This document shows, one piece after another, positions 1 to 10,907 of a DNA stretch of 64,000 nt. Position numbers and translations under genes: made by a program. Within the stretch, counting starts at the first letter, position 1. Every line of letters starts with the position of its first letter. The DNA lies in the NCBI RefSeq assembly GCF_014284365.1, contig NZ_JACOGG010000012.1:90030-154029 (forward strand). Reading direction: 5' to 3'. The notes beneath the pieces were generated by a model. That model saw nothing but the letters and a program-made list of their open reading frames with translations. It did not search any database and was not told the origin of the DNA. This DNA is from Cognatundibacterium rugosum (GTDB lineage: Bacteria > Pseudomonadota > Gammaproteobacteria > Burkholderiales > Burkholderiaceae_D).

Positions 1-493
1 CGCTCAGACCGGCGGTGTCGGTCGCGGCATACGCATGCTCCAGACTGAAAGCGCCGCAAAACACGCCTGAGCCCATCATCACCGGTACGAAGCGCGACCC
101 TTCTTCATTAGTCCAGAACGCCACTTCCAATGGCGCCTCCGTTTCTATCTGATGTTCATTCAAGGTACGTATCACTTCCAGCGCCGCCAGCACACCGTAA
201 TTGCCATCAAATTTACCGCCGGTCGGCTGGGTATCAATATGACTGCCAGACATCACAGGCGGCAATGCCGGGTTGCGTCCTGCGCGCCGCATAAACACAT
301 TGCCGATCTGATCGATAGTGATACTGAGTCCGGCTGCCCTGCCCCAGGACACGACCAGATCACGTCCCTGTTTATCCAGATCGGTCAGCGCCAGCCGTTT
401 TACGCCCCCTTTTTCAGTCGCACCGATCTGCGCCAGTTCCATCAGTGACTGCCACAATCGTTCCTGATTAATACGTAACTGCTGTACGGACAT
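1..493 (-). CDS. N-carbamoyl-beta-alanine (N-carbamoyl-L-amino acid) amidohydrolase, partial
   Basis: N-terminal ~164 residues of an M20-family zinc amidohydrolase; the 3' part lies beyond the window edge. Visible landmarks are the metal-binding GSHIDTQPTGGKFDGNYGV stretch (His-Asp ligand pair) and the WTNEEGSRF motif (Glu pair, catalytic base and ligand). ATCAAGGAGAAGCACG precedes the ATG at 493, a good ribosome-binding site. Family members hydrolyse N-carbamoyl-beta-alanine, N-carbamoyl amino acids or allantoate. The neighbouring dihydropyrimidinase and PreTA genes make the last pyrimidine-ring step, N-carbamoyl-beta-alanine to beta-alanine + CO2 + NH3, the likely role. It starts 22 bp after the dihydropyrimidinase stop and is probably co-transcribed with it. 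Substrate is inferred from context. Confidence 0.9.
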   Translation of the reverse strand, partial: MSVQQLRINQERLWQSLMELAQIGATEKGGVKRLALTDLDKQGRDLVVSWGRAAGLSITIDQIGNVFMRRAGRNPALPPVMSGSHIDTQPTGGKFDGNYGVLAALEVIRTLNEHQIETEAPLEVAFWTNEEGSRFVPVMMGSGVFCGAFSLEHAYAATDTAGLS

Positions 494-515
494 CGTGCTT
501 CTCCTTGATATGCAA

Positions 516-1988
<1,473 letters not shown>

Positions 1989-3440
1989 TCAAGCTGCGCG
2001 CTTGCCTTTCATCAGCAGCAAATACATCACACCTGACAGCATCAAACCCAGAAACCAGGCATAGGTGTACAGGGTTTTCCAAAACTCAGAAATATCAGGG
2101 AAAGAAGCTGGAAAGGCGGCATTCAAAAAGCCCGGTATATTCGGCAATACGCCCAGAATGAAGGCAGCCACCGCAGCCCTGTTCCAGCCATTTTGATAGC
2201 TGTATATGCCCTGCTCCTGATACAGCGCCGCGACCTCAATACGGGTGCGGCGGATAAAGTAGTAATCGATAATCAGGATACCGGCTATCGGCCCCAGCAA
2301 CGCCGAGTAACCGATCAGCCAGGTAAAGATGTATCCCTGGGTCGTTTCCAGTATCTTCCACGGCATCATCACCAGCGCGATCCCCGCCGTGATATAGCCA
2401 CCGGTTTTATACGAAATTTTTTCCGGATTCAGCGCAGAAAAGTCGTAAGCTGGCCCCACCAGATTCGCAGCCAGATTCACGGAAACGGTATCGATCAGCA
2501 GGATAATCAAGGCCACCAGCACCGCCGCACCTGTCATGCGGCTGGCCAGATCAACCGGATCCCAGATTGCTTTGCCATATAAAACAACGGTAGCCGAAGT
2601 CACAATCACCGCCAGCAAAGCCAGCAAACCCATAGGCGCAGGCAGACCGATGGTCTGGCCCAGCACCTGATCGCGCTGGGATTTGGCGAAACGCGTAAAG
2701 TCAGGAATATTCAAAGCCAGCGTAGCCCAGAAACCTATCATGGCCGTGAGTGAGGGCCAGAAGCTGCTCCAGAACTGACCAGCTTTTTTGCCACCTTCAG
2801 CGAACTGCGAGGGTTGATCCAGGATAGGGCCAAAGCTGCCGGCCTTCTGATAAACCCAGCCCAGCAAGACAAAGCAGATCAGGATTTTGAGCGGTGCGGT
2901 ATAGGTTTCCAGCTGGCGGATCGCTTCCATGCCATGAAAGATGTACCAGAACTGTATGCCCCAGAACAGCAGAAAACAAATCAGCTGAGCAGTATTGATA
3001 CCGAGTCCGGGTAAGACATCGCTCCCCAGCGGATGTCCGAGTAAGACCCCGCCCAGCGTGTATATCATCTGACCGCCAAACCAGGTCTGAATCCCATACC
3101 AGCCACAGGCCACGATGGCACGCATCAGCGCTGGCAAACGCGCGCCTTGTACACCAAATGAAGTGCGTGCCAGCACCGCATACGGGATGCCGTATTTAGC
3201 ACCGGCATGACCGATCAGCAGCATGGGGATCAACACGATGGCATTGGCAATAAATACGGTACTGACAGCCTGCAAAGCAGACATGCCGCCTTCGATCAGG
3301 CTTGCCGCCAGCGTATAAGCGGGGATGCACATCACCATCCCAACCCACAAGGCGGCGAAATGGAACCAGCGCCAGTTACGCTGCGCCTCCGTGGTTGGCG
3401 CCAGGTCCTCATTCCACAGCCGTCCACTTTCAGTATGCAT
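1989..3440 (-). CDS. NCS1 family nucleobase:cation symporter
   Basis: A 483-residue inner-membrane protein with about 12 hydrophobic segments and the look of the NCS1 family (uracil, allantoin, hydantoin and cytosine permeases). The soluble N-terminus with NEDLAPTTEAQRNWRW and the GIPYAVLARTSFGVQGARLP segment are typical. GGAGACCAATA precedes the ATG. Placed directly upstream of dihydropyrimidinase, it most likely imports uracil/thymine or dihydropyrimidines/hydantoins; the exact substrate cannot be read from sequence. The 271 bp between this gene and preA upstream contain no convincing gene, only a 13-bp perfect inverted repeat (GGCTGG-A-CCAGCC, 3669-3681). Confidence 0.92.
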   Translation of the reverse strand: MHTESGRLWNEDLAPTTEAQRNWRWFHFAALWVGMVMCIPAYTLAASLIEGGMSALQAVSTVFIANAIVLIPMLLIGHAGAKYGIPYAVLARTSFGVQGARLPALMRAIVACGWYGIQTWFGGQMIYTLGGVLLGHPLGSDVLPGLGINTAQLICFLLFWGIQFWYIFHGMEAIRQLETYTAPLKILICFVLLGWVYQKAGSFGPILDQPSQFAEGGKKAGQFWSSFWPSLTAMIGFWATLALNIPDFTRFAKSQRDQVLGQTIGLPAPMGLLALLAVIVTSATVVLYGKAIWDPVDLASRMTGAAVLVALIILLIDTVSVNLAANLVGPAYDFSALNPEKISYKTGGYITAGIALVMMPWKILETTQGYIFTWLIGYSALLGPIAGILIIDYYFIRRTRIEVAALYQEQGIYSYQNGWNRAAVAAFILGVLPNIPGFLNAAFPASFPDISEFWKTLYTYAWFLGLMLSGVMYLLLMKGKRAA

Positions 3441-3711
3441 TATTGGTCTCCTACAAAATTCGGTTTAAGTGTTGAAACGGTGTACCGCCATGCCGGGTTT
3501 GCCAGCAAGCCCATACACGCAAAAATTGTTCCGGCCGCCTCCGCCTGGCAGCAAGGTCTGCACTGGCAGGCTGGTCAGCACACAGCATTGCAGCATACTA
3601 CGCTTGCCTGCACACGACGTTCTGTTTTTTGTCAGCATGGCCGACATTTCAACACCTAAGCATGACGAGGCTGGACCAGCCACCGTCACGGACTTCCTCA
3701 GTATCTGCAGC

Positions 3712-4995
3712 TCAGGATTGCGACTGTAGGTCAGCACGTGGGTTACGCGGGTCCTGCGTCCAGTTCATGTAAGGCTTACCGCTATCTTGCGGCACCATAC
3801 TGATACAACCTTCTACCGGACACGTGATCTGACACAGATTGCAGCCCACGCATTCCTCCGCCTTAACTTCATAGCGACGGCCATTCTCTGCCGTGATCAG
3901 TTGGGCGATAGACTGATGGGAGGTGTCTTCACAGGCCACATAACAACGGCCGCACTGTATGCATGCATCCTGATTGATGTGGGCAATCACCTGGTAATTC
4001 ATATCCAGATATTTCCAGTCTGTGGTTTGCGGTACCGCTTTGCCACAAAAGTCTGCGATGCTGGCGTAGCCTTGTGTATCCATCCAGCGTGACAAACCAT
4101 CCTTCATTTCATGCACTATCCGGAAGCCGTGTAACATCGCTGCGGTGCAGACCTGCACCGAACCGGCACCCAGTGCGATGAATTCAGCCGCATCCCGCCA
4201 ATTACCGATACCACCTATACCGGACAACGGCAGACCGCGCGTGGCAGGGTCACGGGCAATTTCTGCCACCATATTCAGCGCGATTGGTTTGACTGCACTG
4301 CCGCAGTAACCTCCGTGGGTACTTTGATGGCCGACTATCGGTCTTGCCACCATCTGCTCCAGATCGATGGAAGTAATCGAATTGATAGTATTGATCAACG
4401 ACACCGCATCCGCCCCACCCGCCAGTGCCGCCCGCGCCGGAACCCGGATGTCGGTGATATTCGGCGTCAGTTTGACAATCACCGGCAAGGAGCAATACTG
4501 TTTGCACCAGCGTGTAATCATTTCTACATACTCAGGAACCTGGCCAACCGCAGCCCCCATGCCACGTTCCGGCATACCGTGCGGACAGCCGAAATTGAGT
4601 TCTATGCCATCTGCGCCGGTCGCTTCCACCAGCGGTAAAATACGCTTCCAGCTGGCTTCATCGCAGGGATACATCAGCGAGACTATCATGGCGCGATCCG
4701 GCCAGTCCTTTTTGACTTGCGTGATTTCGCGCAGATTGATCTCCAGGCTACGGTCGGTAATCAACTCGATATTATTAAACCCGATGACCTCACGGTTTTT
4801 ACCGAAGTGCGCGGAATAACGCGAAGAGACATTCACCGGTGGCGGATCTTCACCCAGGGTTTTCCATACCACGCCGCCCCATCCGGCTTCAAACGCACGC
4901 ACCACGTTGTAAGCCTTATCGGTCGGTGGCGCAGAGGCCAGCCAAAACGGGTTAGGCGCCTTAATACCCGCAAAATGAATCGACAGATCAGCCAT
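3712..4995 (-). CDS. preA: NAD-dependent dihydropyrimidine dehydrogenase subunit PreA
   Basis: A 427-residue catalytic subunit of bacterial dihydropyrimidine dehydrogenase, which reduces uracil/thymine with NADH to the dihydro form. Residues ~5-300 form the FMN-binding TIM barrel. The pyrimidine loop carries LNFGCPHGMPERGMG, whose Cys matches the catalytic cysteine of the mammalian enzyme. The C-terminus has two ferredoxin clusters (CIQCGRC..C and CVGCNLCQITCPVEGC). I chose the ATG at 4995 because it follows the preT stop by one base and has GAAGGTG just upstream. An in-frame ATG 15 bp earlier lies inside preT. Translation is probably coupled to preT. Confidence 0.95.
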   Translation of the reverse strand: MADLSIHFAGIKAPNPFWLASAPPTDKAYNVVRAFEAGWGGVVWKTLGEDPPPVNVSSRYSAHFGKNREVIGFNNIELITDRSLEINLREITQVKKDWPDRAMIVSLMYPCDEASWKRILPLVEATGADGIELNFGCPHGMPERGMGAAVGQVPEYVEMITRWCKQYCSLPVIVKLTPNITDIRVPARAALAGGADAVSLINTINSITSIDLEQMVARPIVGHQSTHGGYCGSAVKPIALNMVAEIARDPATRGLPLSGIGGIGNWRDAAEFIALGAGSVQVCTAAMLHGFRIVHEMKDGLSRWMDTQGYASIADFCGKAVPQTTDWKYLDMNYQVIAHINQDACIQCGRCYVACEDTSHQSIAQLITAENGRRYEVKAEECVGCNLCQITCPVEGCISMVPQDSGKPYMNWTQDPRNPRADLQSQS

Positions 4996-4996
4996 A

Positions 4997-6382
4997 TCAC
5001 ACCTTCGCATTCAGATCAGAATGGATCGCCAGCGCAGCCAGCTTTCCGTGTTGTACCGCCTGCACCGTTAAGTCTTGTCCGGCAGCGATGCAGTCGCCGC
5101 CCGCATACACGCCGTCCAGGCTGGTGCGATATTGCGCATCAACCCGGATTTTGTCGTGCTCAATTCGGATATCGCGCGCATCGCCAGCGCTGAAGGTTTG
5201 CGTATCCAGCGTCTGGCCTATCGCTTTAAAGATTGCCTGCGCCGGAATATCTGTGACGACCCCATCGGCAATCAGACGCCCCGCATGCTCGCGCGTTTGC
5301 ACCACGCGCAGTCCGCTCACCTGGCCCTGCGCATTCAGCAACACTTGCTGCGGCTGTTGCCAGGTCATGATTCTGACCTGGTGATCACGCGCAATCGATT
5401 GCTCATGTGCGGTGGCAGACATCTGCTGTGCACCACGGCGATACACCAATGTCACCTGCTCTGCACCCAGACGGGAAATCTGCACCGCCATGTCGATTGC
5501 TGTGTTACCGGCACCGATCACCACACATTGTGCAGGCAGTGCTAAACCGGATAAATCCTGACTCTGGCGCAGTTCAGCGATATAGTCGACCGCAGCTAAC
5601 ATACCCGGCGCATCTTCCTCTGCCAAACCAAGACGGCGGCTGGAACCCAAGCCTATCGCGAGAAACACCGCATCATAATCCCTGCGTAAATCGTTCAGAT
5701 GAATATGCTGACCGAGGGTCTGATTGCACAGAATGCGGATGCCGCCTATACCCAGCAGGAATTCGATTTCACGCTGCGCCGTGTCCTGCACCAGCTTATA
5801 GCGAGCGATGCCGTATTCATTCAGGCCTCCCGCTTTGGCTTGCGACTCATAGATCACCACGTCATGACCATGCATGGCTAACTGATGCGCACAGGCCAGT
5901 CCAGCCGGCCCCGCGCCAACGATAGCAATGGTTTTGCCAGTCGCAGCTGCGCGTTGAAATGGGTGAGAAGTGAAGCCGGCATGATCGAGCGCATAGCGTT
6001 GCAAGAGGCCGATACGCACCGGTGCCGCCTCGCTGTCATGATTACGTACACAGGCATGCTCACACAAGATCTCGGTGGGGCACACGCGCGAACAACTCGC
6101 TCCCAGTATATTTTGCTGCAAAATGCCAGTCGCTGCGCCCTGCAGATTGCCGCTGGCGATGTTCTGTATGAAAGAAGGAACATCAATTTCTGTCGGGCAG
6201 ATGCGGGTACAAGGCGCATCGTAGCAGTACAGACAACGTGCACTTTCGAGCGCAGCCTGACGCGCATTCAGCGGTGGCTGTAAATCATTGAAGCGATTGA
6301 GCAGTTCAGTCTGTCCTGCTGAGTTTGATGCTGAAGCTGATGCTGCTGAGGTTGAGGCAAGATGCTTTAAGGCTTCCAACAT
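4997..6382 (-). CDS. preT: NAD(P)-dependent dihydropyrimidine dehydrogenase subunit PreT
   Basis: A 461-residue partner of PreA. It feeds electrons from NAD(P)H through FAD and Fe-S clusters to the FMN subunit. The N-terminus has two [4Fe-4S] motifs of the GltD/DPD type (CLYCYDAPCTRICP and CSRVCPTEILCEHAC). These are followed by an FAD Rossmann motif (VGAGPAGLACAHQLA), a second dinucleotide motif (VIGAGNTAIDMAVQ) and a C-terminal YAGGDCIAAGQDLTVQAVQ FAD-binding segment. GGAGCCACCC precedes the ATG. It is the first gene of the preT-preA-(transporter-hydantoinase-amidohydrolase) strand block. The promoter is presumably in the 118 bp between this gene and mmsA; no clear operator was seen there. 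Confidence 0.95.
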   Translation of the reverse strand: MLEALKHLASTSAASASASNSAGQTELLNRFNDLQPPLNARQAALESARCLYCYDAPCTRICPTEIDVPSFIQNIASGNLQGAATGILQQNILGASCSRVCPTEILCEHACVRNHDSEAAPVRIGLLQRYALDHAGFTSHPFQRAAATGKTIAIVGAGPAGLACAHQLAMHGHDVVIYESQAKAGGLNEYGIARYKLVQDTAQREIEFLLGIGGIRILCNQTLGQHIHLNDLRRDYDAVFLAIGLGSSRRLGLAEEDAPGMLAAVDYIAELRQSQDLSGLALPAQCVVIGAGNTAIDMAVQISRLGAEQVTLVYRRGAQQMSATAHEQSIARDHQVRIMTWQQPQQVLLNAQGQVSGLRVVQTREHAGRLIADGVVTDIPAQAIFKAIGQTLDTQTFSAGDARDIRIEHDKIRVDAQYRTSLDGVYAGGDCIAAGQDLTVQAVQHGKLAALAIHSDLNAKV

Positions 6383-6500
6383 GGGTGGCTCCTATCGTCA
6401 TTGCTACATATACATAGGTACATCCTGAAACATGAATCAACTTAAGTGCTCAATTGCGCTGCCAGACCTGCAGTTCAACCGCAAGCCTGGCAATGCAAAC

Positions 6501-8000
6501 TTACTTCATCTGCGGAAAAGCAAATTCTGTACCTTTACTGACACTATCCGGCCAGCGCTGCATCACGGCTTTGAGACGGGTGTAGAAACGCACGCCCTCA
6601 GGGCCATAAATATGATGATCACCGAACAGGCTGCGCTTCCAGCCACCGAAGCTGTGAAATGCCATCGGTACCGGCAAAGGCACATTCACACCGACCATGC
6701 CGACCTGTATCATCCTCACAAATTCACGGGCAGTACCGCCGTCGCTGGTAAATACAGCAACGCCGTTGCCATATTCATGCTGATTAATCAGTTCAGCCGC
6801 TGCCGCCATATCGGGCACCCTGAGTACACATAAGACCGGGCCGAAAATCTCCTGACGATAAATACTCATCTCAGGCGTCACATGATCAAACAGGCTACCA
6901 CCGGTAAAAAAGCCCTGCTCACAACCTGGTACCACATAGCCGCGCCCATCCACCACCAGCGTCGCGCCTTGCTGCACACCTTCAGTAATTAAGTGTTCTA
7001 TGCGCTGTTGTGCGGCTTTGGTGATCACCGGCCCCATCTCTGCGTCAGCGACTTTGCCATGGTTGACTTTCAGCAGGCGTACGCGTTCTGCCATGCGCTC
7101 TACCAGCGCATCAGCCGTGCTGCCCACTGCCACCGCAACCGAAATCGCCATGCAGCGCTCACCCGCAGAGCCATAGGCCGCACCCATCAAGGCATCGACC
7201 GCCATATCCAGATCGGCATCCGGCATGACGACCATATGATTCTTGGCACCGCCGAGTGCCTGTACCCGTTTGCCATTGGCGCAGCCACGCGCATAAATCG
7301 CTTCAGCAATCGGCGTGGAACCGACGAAGCTGACCGCCTGTACATCAGGATGATCCAGCAATGCATCCACCACTTGCTTATCCCCCTGCACGACATTGAA
7401 TACCCCATCCGGCAAACCGGCTTCGCGCAGCAAGCGCGCATGCAACAATGAAGGTGAAGGATCACGTTCTGAAGGTTTCAAAATAAAGGTGTTCCCGCAG
7501 GCCAGTGCAATCGGGAACATCCACATCGGCACCATGACCGGGAAATTAAATGGCGTAATCCCGGCCACCACTCCCAGTGGCTGGCGCATGCTGCAGGCAT
7601 CGATGCCACGCGCGATTTGCTCGGAATACTCCCCTTTCAGTAATTGTGGAATACCAATCGCAAACTCCACGACTTCGATGCCGCGTGCGATTTCACCTTT
7701 GGCATCGGCCGTGGTTTTGCCATGTTCACGCGTCAGTATGTCGGCCAGTTCATCGCTGTGCTGATGCAAGAGATTCAGGTAATTCATCAGTATGCGCGCG
7801 CGTGCCAAGGCTGGTGTATTGGCCCAGCCGGGAAAAGCCTGTTTGGCCGCAGCAACCGCCAATGCCACATCGTCTGCATCGCCCAGCGCCACTTGTCCCT
7901 GCACTGTGCCATAAGCCGGATTAAAGATATCGGCGTAACGTGGCAAACGGCTCTGATGCAGGCTGCCATGGATAAAATGTTCTACTTGATAGGTCTTCAT
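6501..8000 (-). CDS. mmsA: CoA-acylating (methyl)malonate-semialdehyde dehydrogenase
   Basis: A 499-residue aldehyde dehydrogenase of the MmsA type, oxidising malonate semialdehyde to acetyl-CoA + CO2 (or methylmalonate semialdehyde to propionyl-CoA). Diagnostic features are the [11 protein letters not shown] nucleotide segment, [17 protein letters not shown], and the catalytic cysteine in [12 protein letters not shown]. The usual ALDH general-base glutamate position is occupied by Asn in this CoA-dependent family (KNHMVV). The start lies 2 nt after the aminotransferase stop, so the two are translationally linked. In this operon it finishes beta-alanine (uracil) and 2-methyl-beta-alanine (thymine) breakdown. 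Confidence 0.93.
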   Translation of the reverse strand: MKTYQVEHFIHGSLHQSRLPRYADIFNPAYGTVQGQVALGDADDVALAVAAAKQAFPGWANTPALARARILMNYLNLLHQHSDELADILTREHGKTTADAKGEIARGIEVVEFAIGIPQLLKGEYSEQIARGIDACSMRQPLGVVAGITPFNFPVMVPMWMFPIALACGNTFILKPSERDPSPSLLHARLLREAGLPDGVFNVVQGDKQVVDALLDHPDVQAVSFVGSTPIAEAIYARGCANGKRVQALGGAKNHMVVMPDADLDMAVDALMGAAYGSAGERCMAISVAVAVGSTADALVERMAERVRLLKVNHGKVADAEMGPVITKAAQQRIEHLITEGVQQGATLVVDGRGYVVPGCEQGFFTGGSLFDHVTPEMSIYRQEIFGPVLCVLRVPDMAAAAELINQHEYGNGVAVFTSDGGTAREFVRMIQVGMVGVNVPLPVPMAFHSFGGWKRSLFGDHHIYGPEGVRFYTRLKAVMQRWPDSVSKGTEFAFPQMK

Positions 8001-8002
8001 GC

Positions 8003-9313
8003 TTAGGCCAGGTTTTTGAGGATTTGATGTAATTTACCGAACAGCAGATCGATATGTTGTTTTTCCAGGATCAGCGGCGGCGACAAGGCGATGATGTCGC
8101 CCGTGGTTCTGACCAGCACACCTTCTGCAAAGGCTTGCTTATAAGCCGCCATCGCACGTGCACCTGGCTTACCAGGAATAGACTCCAGCTCGATCGCACC
8201 GATCAGGCCGACATTACGTAAGTCAATCACATGCGGCAATCCTTTGAGCGAGTGCAGTGCATCTTCCCAGTACGCCGTCATGCTCTGCGCATGCTCCAGC
8301 ACCTTCTCTTCTTTAAAGACCTGCAGCGAAGCCAGTCCGGCAGCGCAAGCTAATGGGTGGCCGGAATAGGTATAGCCGTGGAAGAATTCAATACCGGCCG
8401 GACTTTGCATGAGCGTGTCGTAAATTATGGAACGGCTAAATACGGCCCCCATAGGCACCACACCATTGGTCAGCCCCTTGGCCGTCGTCATCAGATCGGG
8501 CCGCACATCAAAGAAATCGGCTGCAAACGGCGTCGCCATGCGGCCAAAACCAGTGATCACTTCATCAAAAATCAGTAGGATGCCGTGCTTGTCACACAGT
8601 TCACGCAAGCGTTTCAGATAGCCTTTCGGTGGCAGAATCACACCAGCCGAACCAGACAAGGGCTCGACGATGACAGCGGCAATAGTGGAGGCATCATGCA
8701 AGGCGACGATACGTTCCAGTTCATCCGCCAGGTGGGTACCGTACTCTGGTAAGCCACGGCTAAACGCATTTTTTTCCAGATTATGGGTATGTGGCAGATA
8801 ATCCACGCCACCCAGTAAATTCCCAAAATGTTTGCGATTCGCGGGCAAGCCACCAACCGACATACCGCCAAAGCCGACACCGTGGTAACCACGTTCACGG
8901 CCGATGAAGCGGGTACGCTGCGCCTCACCACGCACACGGTGATAAGCGAGCACCATCTTCATCGCTGTATCCACCGCTTCCGATCCGGAATTGGTGTAAA
9001 ACACCTGACCAAACTGATGGCCGCTGAAAGCGATCAGTTGTTCCGCCAGTTCAAACGCGTCCGGATGGCCCATCTGGAATGCAGGTGCGTAATCCAGTGT
9101 CGCCACGGCTTGCTGTACCGCACGCACAATGGTCGGATGCGAGTGTCCCAGCGGCACACACCACAGACCGGCGGTGCCATCCAAAATTTCACGTCCCTGC
9201 TGATCGCGGTAATACATCCCAGACGCCGATGCCACCACGCGCGGCGCTTCTTTGTAGTCCCTATTTGCCGTGAATGGCATCCAATAGGCATTGAGCTGTT
9301 GTTTGTTAAGCAT
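8003..9313 (-). CDS. beta-alanine (omega-amino acid):pyruvate aminotransferase
   Basis: A 436-residue class III PLP aminotransferase. It converts beta-alanine + pyruvate to malonate semialdehyde + alanine. The PLP lysine is in [18 protein letters not shown], with the preceding [13 protein letters not shown] aspartate and the [14 protein letters not shown] phosphate cup. I start it at the ATG at 9313, preceded by CAGGGGACAGCGT; the reading frame continues 31 codons further upstream without homology-like sequence and through the promoter. The divergent promoter region carries a RutR-type operator at 9333-9348, 20 bp upstream of this start. It forms an operon with mmsA. Confidence 0.93.
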   Translation of the reverse strand: MLNKQQLNAYWMPFTANRDYKEAPRVVASASGMYYRDQQGREILDGTAGLWCVPLGHSHPTIVRAVQQAVATLDYAPAFQMGHPDAFELAEQLIAFSGHQFGQVFYTNSGSEAVDTAMKMVLAYHRVRGEAQRTRFIGRERGYHGVGFGGMSVGGLPANRKHFGNLLGGVDYLPHTHNLEKNAFSRGLPEYGTHLADELERIVALHDASTIAAVIVEPLSGSAGVILPPKGYLKRLRELCDKHGILLIFDEVITGFGRMATPFAADFFDVRPDLMTTAKGLTNGVVPMGAVFSRSIIYDTLMQSPAGIEFFHGYTYSGHPLACAAGLASLQVFKEEKVLEHAQSMTAYWEDALHSLKGLPHVIDLRNVGLIGAIELESIPGKPGARAMAAYKQAFAEGVLVRTTGDIIALSPPLILEKQHIDLLFGKLHQILKNLA

Positions 9314-9332
9314 ACGCTGTCCCCTGAAAGAA

Positions 9333-9348
9333 TTTACCAAGTGGTAAA
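9333..9348. promoter_or_regulatory. RutR-type operator (perfect inverted repeat)
   Basis: TTTACCA-AG-TGGTAAA is a perfect 7-bp inverted repeat with a 2-bp spacer. The E. coli RutR consensus, as I remember it, is TTGACCAnnTGGTCAA, so only one symmetric position differs. It sits between the divergent aminotransferase-mmsA and mocR-rutR-like transcription units, and the rutR-like gene is in the latter. A second small palindrome, ATAAGCTTAT, lies at 9367-9376. Confidence 0.7.
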
Positions 9349-9472
9349 AATATGTTGAAATCTTAAATAAGCTTATGCAGGCGTGACATATACAGCGAGC
9401 ACTCATTTTCCCAACCGTACAGGCAAAGACAGCTGTACAGTCAGAACCATCTTCACATCAAAAGGGATCGCG

Positions 9473-10906
9473 ATGGACGTGATTGAACAAGCAGCCGGGC
9501 CGGACGACGCCATACAGCAGTGGCCCAGACTACGTCTGGAGCGTCGCAAAGCCACTAGTCTGGTCGAGCAGATCGTGCAAGAAGTCAGCCTGCTAGTCAA
9601 ACAACAGTCACTGACTCAGGGCAGCAAAATGCCTTCGGTGCGTCAGTTTGCGAAGTGTAATGCGGTCAGCACTTTCACTGTGGTGGAATCCTATGAGCGG
9701 CTGATCACGCTGGGCTTACTGAGCTCGCGCCGTGGCTCCGGTTATTTTGTAAACCGGCCTGCCAATCTGGTCAGTCCGGCTGCACCCAGCCCACAGCTGA
9801 TACAGGATGCGCTGAGTCCGGATTTGTATTCCGGCGTGTCGACGGCCTTGCCAGTCGGTTCCGGCTGGCTGCCACCAGAATGGGTTGGCGACGACACCTT
9901 GCTCGATTCGGTACGACAAGCAATGCGCATTCCGAGCCAGCGCATGCGCGGTTATGGCAATCCGCTAGGTTTTCCCAGCCTGCGCCAGCATCTGGCGCAG
10001 ACCTTGTCTCAAGATTTATTCGCTGTCGATTCCGAACAGATACTGCTTACACATGGTGCGACCCATGCCTTTGATCTGATCCTGCGCACTCTGTGCAAAG
10101 CGGGTGATGTGGTCCTGGTGGAGACTCCGGGTTACAGCAATCTGATCTCTCTGATACGTCATCATGGCTGTATACCGGTCGGCATACCGCGCGATGCCAG
10201 CGGCCTGCAACTGGATGTGCTGACAGAAAAAGCCGTGCTGCATCAGCCTAAAATCATGTTCGTCAACACGGTGCTGCACAACCCACTCGGCACCAGTCTG
10301 AGCCAGCCGCAGGTCCATCGCCTACTCGCGCTGGCTGAGCAATTCGATTTCTGGCTGGTAGAAGATGATATTTACCGTGAATTATGCCCTCGTCCTGAGC
10401 CTTCGCTGGCGGCCATGGATGGCTTGCGACGCGTGATACGGGTAGGCAGTTTTTCCAAGGTGTTGTCGCCTGCACTGCGGGTCGGTTCAATCTGCGCCTC
10501 GCACTCGCTCACCGGTGAACTGTTACGGGTCAAGATGCTGGCCGGGCTGACGACCTCAGAAATCAATGAGCGCGCCGTATTGCATGCACTCAGCTCCAGC
10601 CAATACCGTCGCATGACAGAAAGGCTAAAACGGCAGCTGGATCAGGGGCAGTTAAGAGCGCAGGAAATATTGCAATGCGCCGGCCTGCAACTGCTGGCAC
10701 AACCGCGTGGGGGCATGTTTGTCAGTGCCGGTTTGCCCAACGCGACACAGAGCGTGCATCAGCTCACGCAACAGGCACAAGAGGCCGGCATATTACTGGC
10801 ACCGGATCATTTCTTCAGCCTGCAGGAATCGCCCTATCCATGGTGGCGCTTTAATATCGCCTGGTGTGATGCGCCCTTATTGCAGCAATTTCTGCGGAGT
10901 CTGTGA
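9473..10906 (+). CDS. MocR-type (GntR/aminotransferase fusion) transcriptional regulator
   Basis: A 477-residue PLP-dependent regulator. Residues ~25-100 form a GntR winged helix (GSKMPSVRQFAKCNAVS; GLLSSRRGSGYFV). The rest is a fold-type I aminotransferase-like domain with the PLP lysine in RVGSFSKVLSPALRVG and a preceding WLVEDDIYRE aspartate. The start at 9473 is chosen for its AAAGGGA site; an upstream in-frame ATG at 9383 lies in the divergent promoter. Family members sense amino compounds through PLP. Divergence from the beta-alanine aminotransferase gene suggests that it senses beta-alanine or an intermediate and activates the catabolic genes (inference). Confidence 0.9.
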   Translation: MDVIEQAAGPDDAIQQWPRLRLERRKATSLVEQIVQEVSLLVKQQSLTQGSKMPSVRQFAKCNAVSTFTVVESYERLITLGLLSSRRGSGYFVNRPANLVSPAAPSPQLIQDALSPDLYSGVSTALPVGSGWLPPEWVGDDTLLDSVRQAMRIPSQRMRGYGNPLGFPSLRQHLAQTLSQDLFAVDSEQILLTHGATHAFDLILRTLCKAGDVVLVETPGYSNLISLIRHHGCIPVGIPRDASGLQLDVLTEKAVLHQPKIMFVNTVLHNPLGTSLSQPQVHRLLALAEQFDFWLVEDDIYRELCPRPEPSLAAMDGLRRVIRVGSFSKVLSPALRVGSICASHSLTGELLRVKMLAGLTTSEINERAVLHALSSSQYRRMTERLKRQLDQGQLRAQEILQCAGLQLLAQPRGGMFVSAGLPNATQSVHQLTQQAQEAGILLAPDHFFSLQESPYPWWRFNIAWCDAPLLQQFLRSL

Positions 10907-10907
10907 G

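Noticed and set aside
3669..3681. GGCTGG-A-CCAGCC inverted repeat upstream of the NCS1 gene as an operator
   Set aside because: Short, GC-rich, unrelated to the RutR-type site, and easily expected by chance; kept only as a note in the NCS1 entry.
3465..3737. 90-codon minus-strand frame between the NCS1 gene and preA
   Set aside because: It overlaps the preA 3' end, has no ribosome-binding site and its composition is not protein-like.
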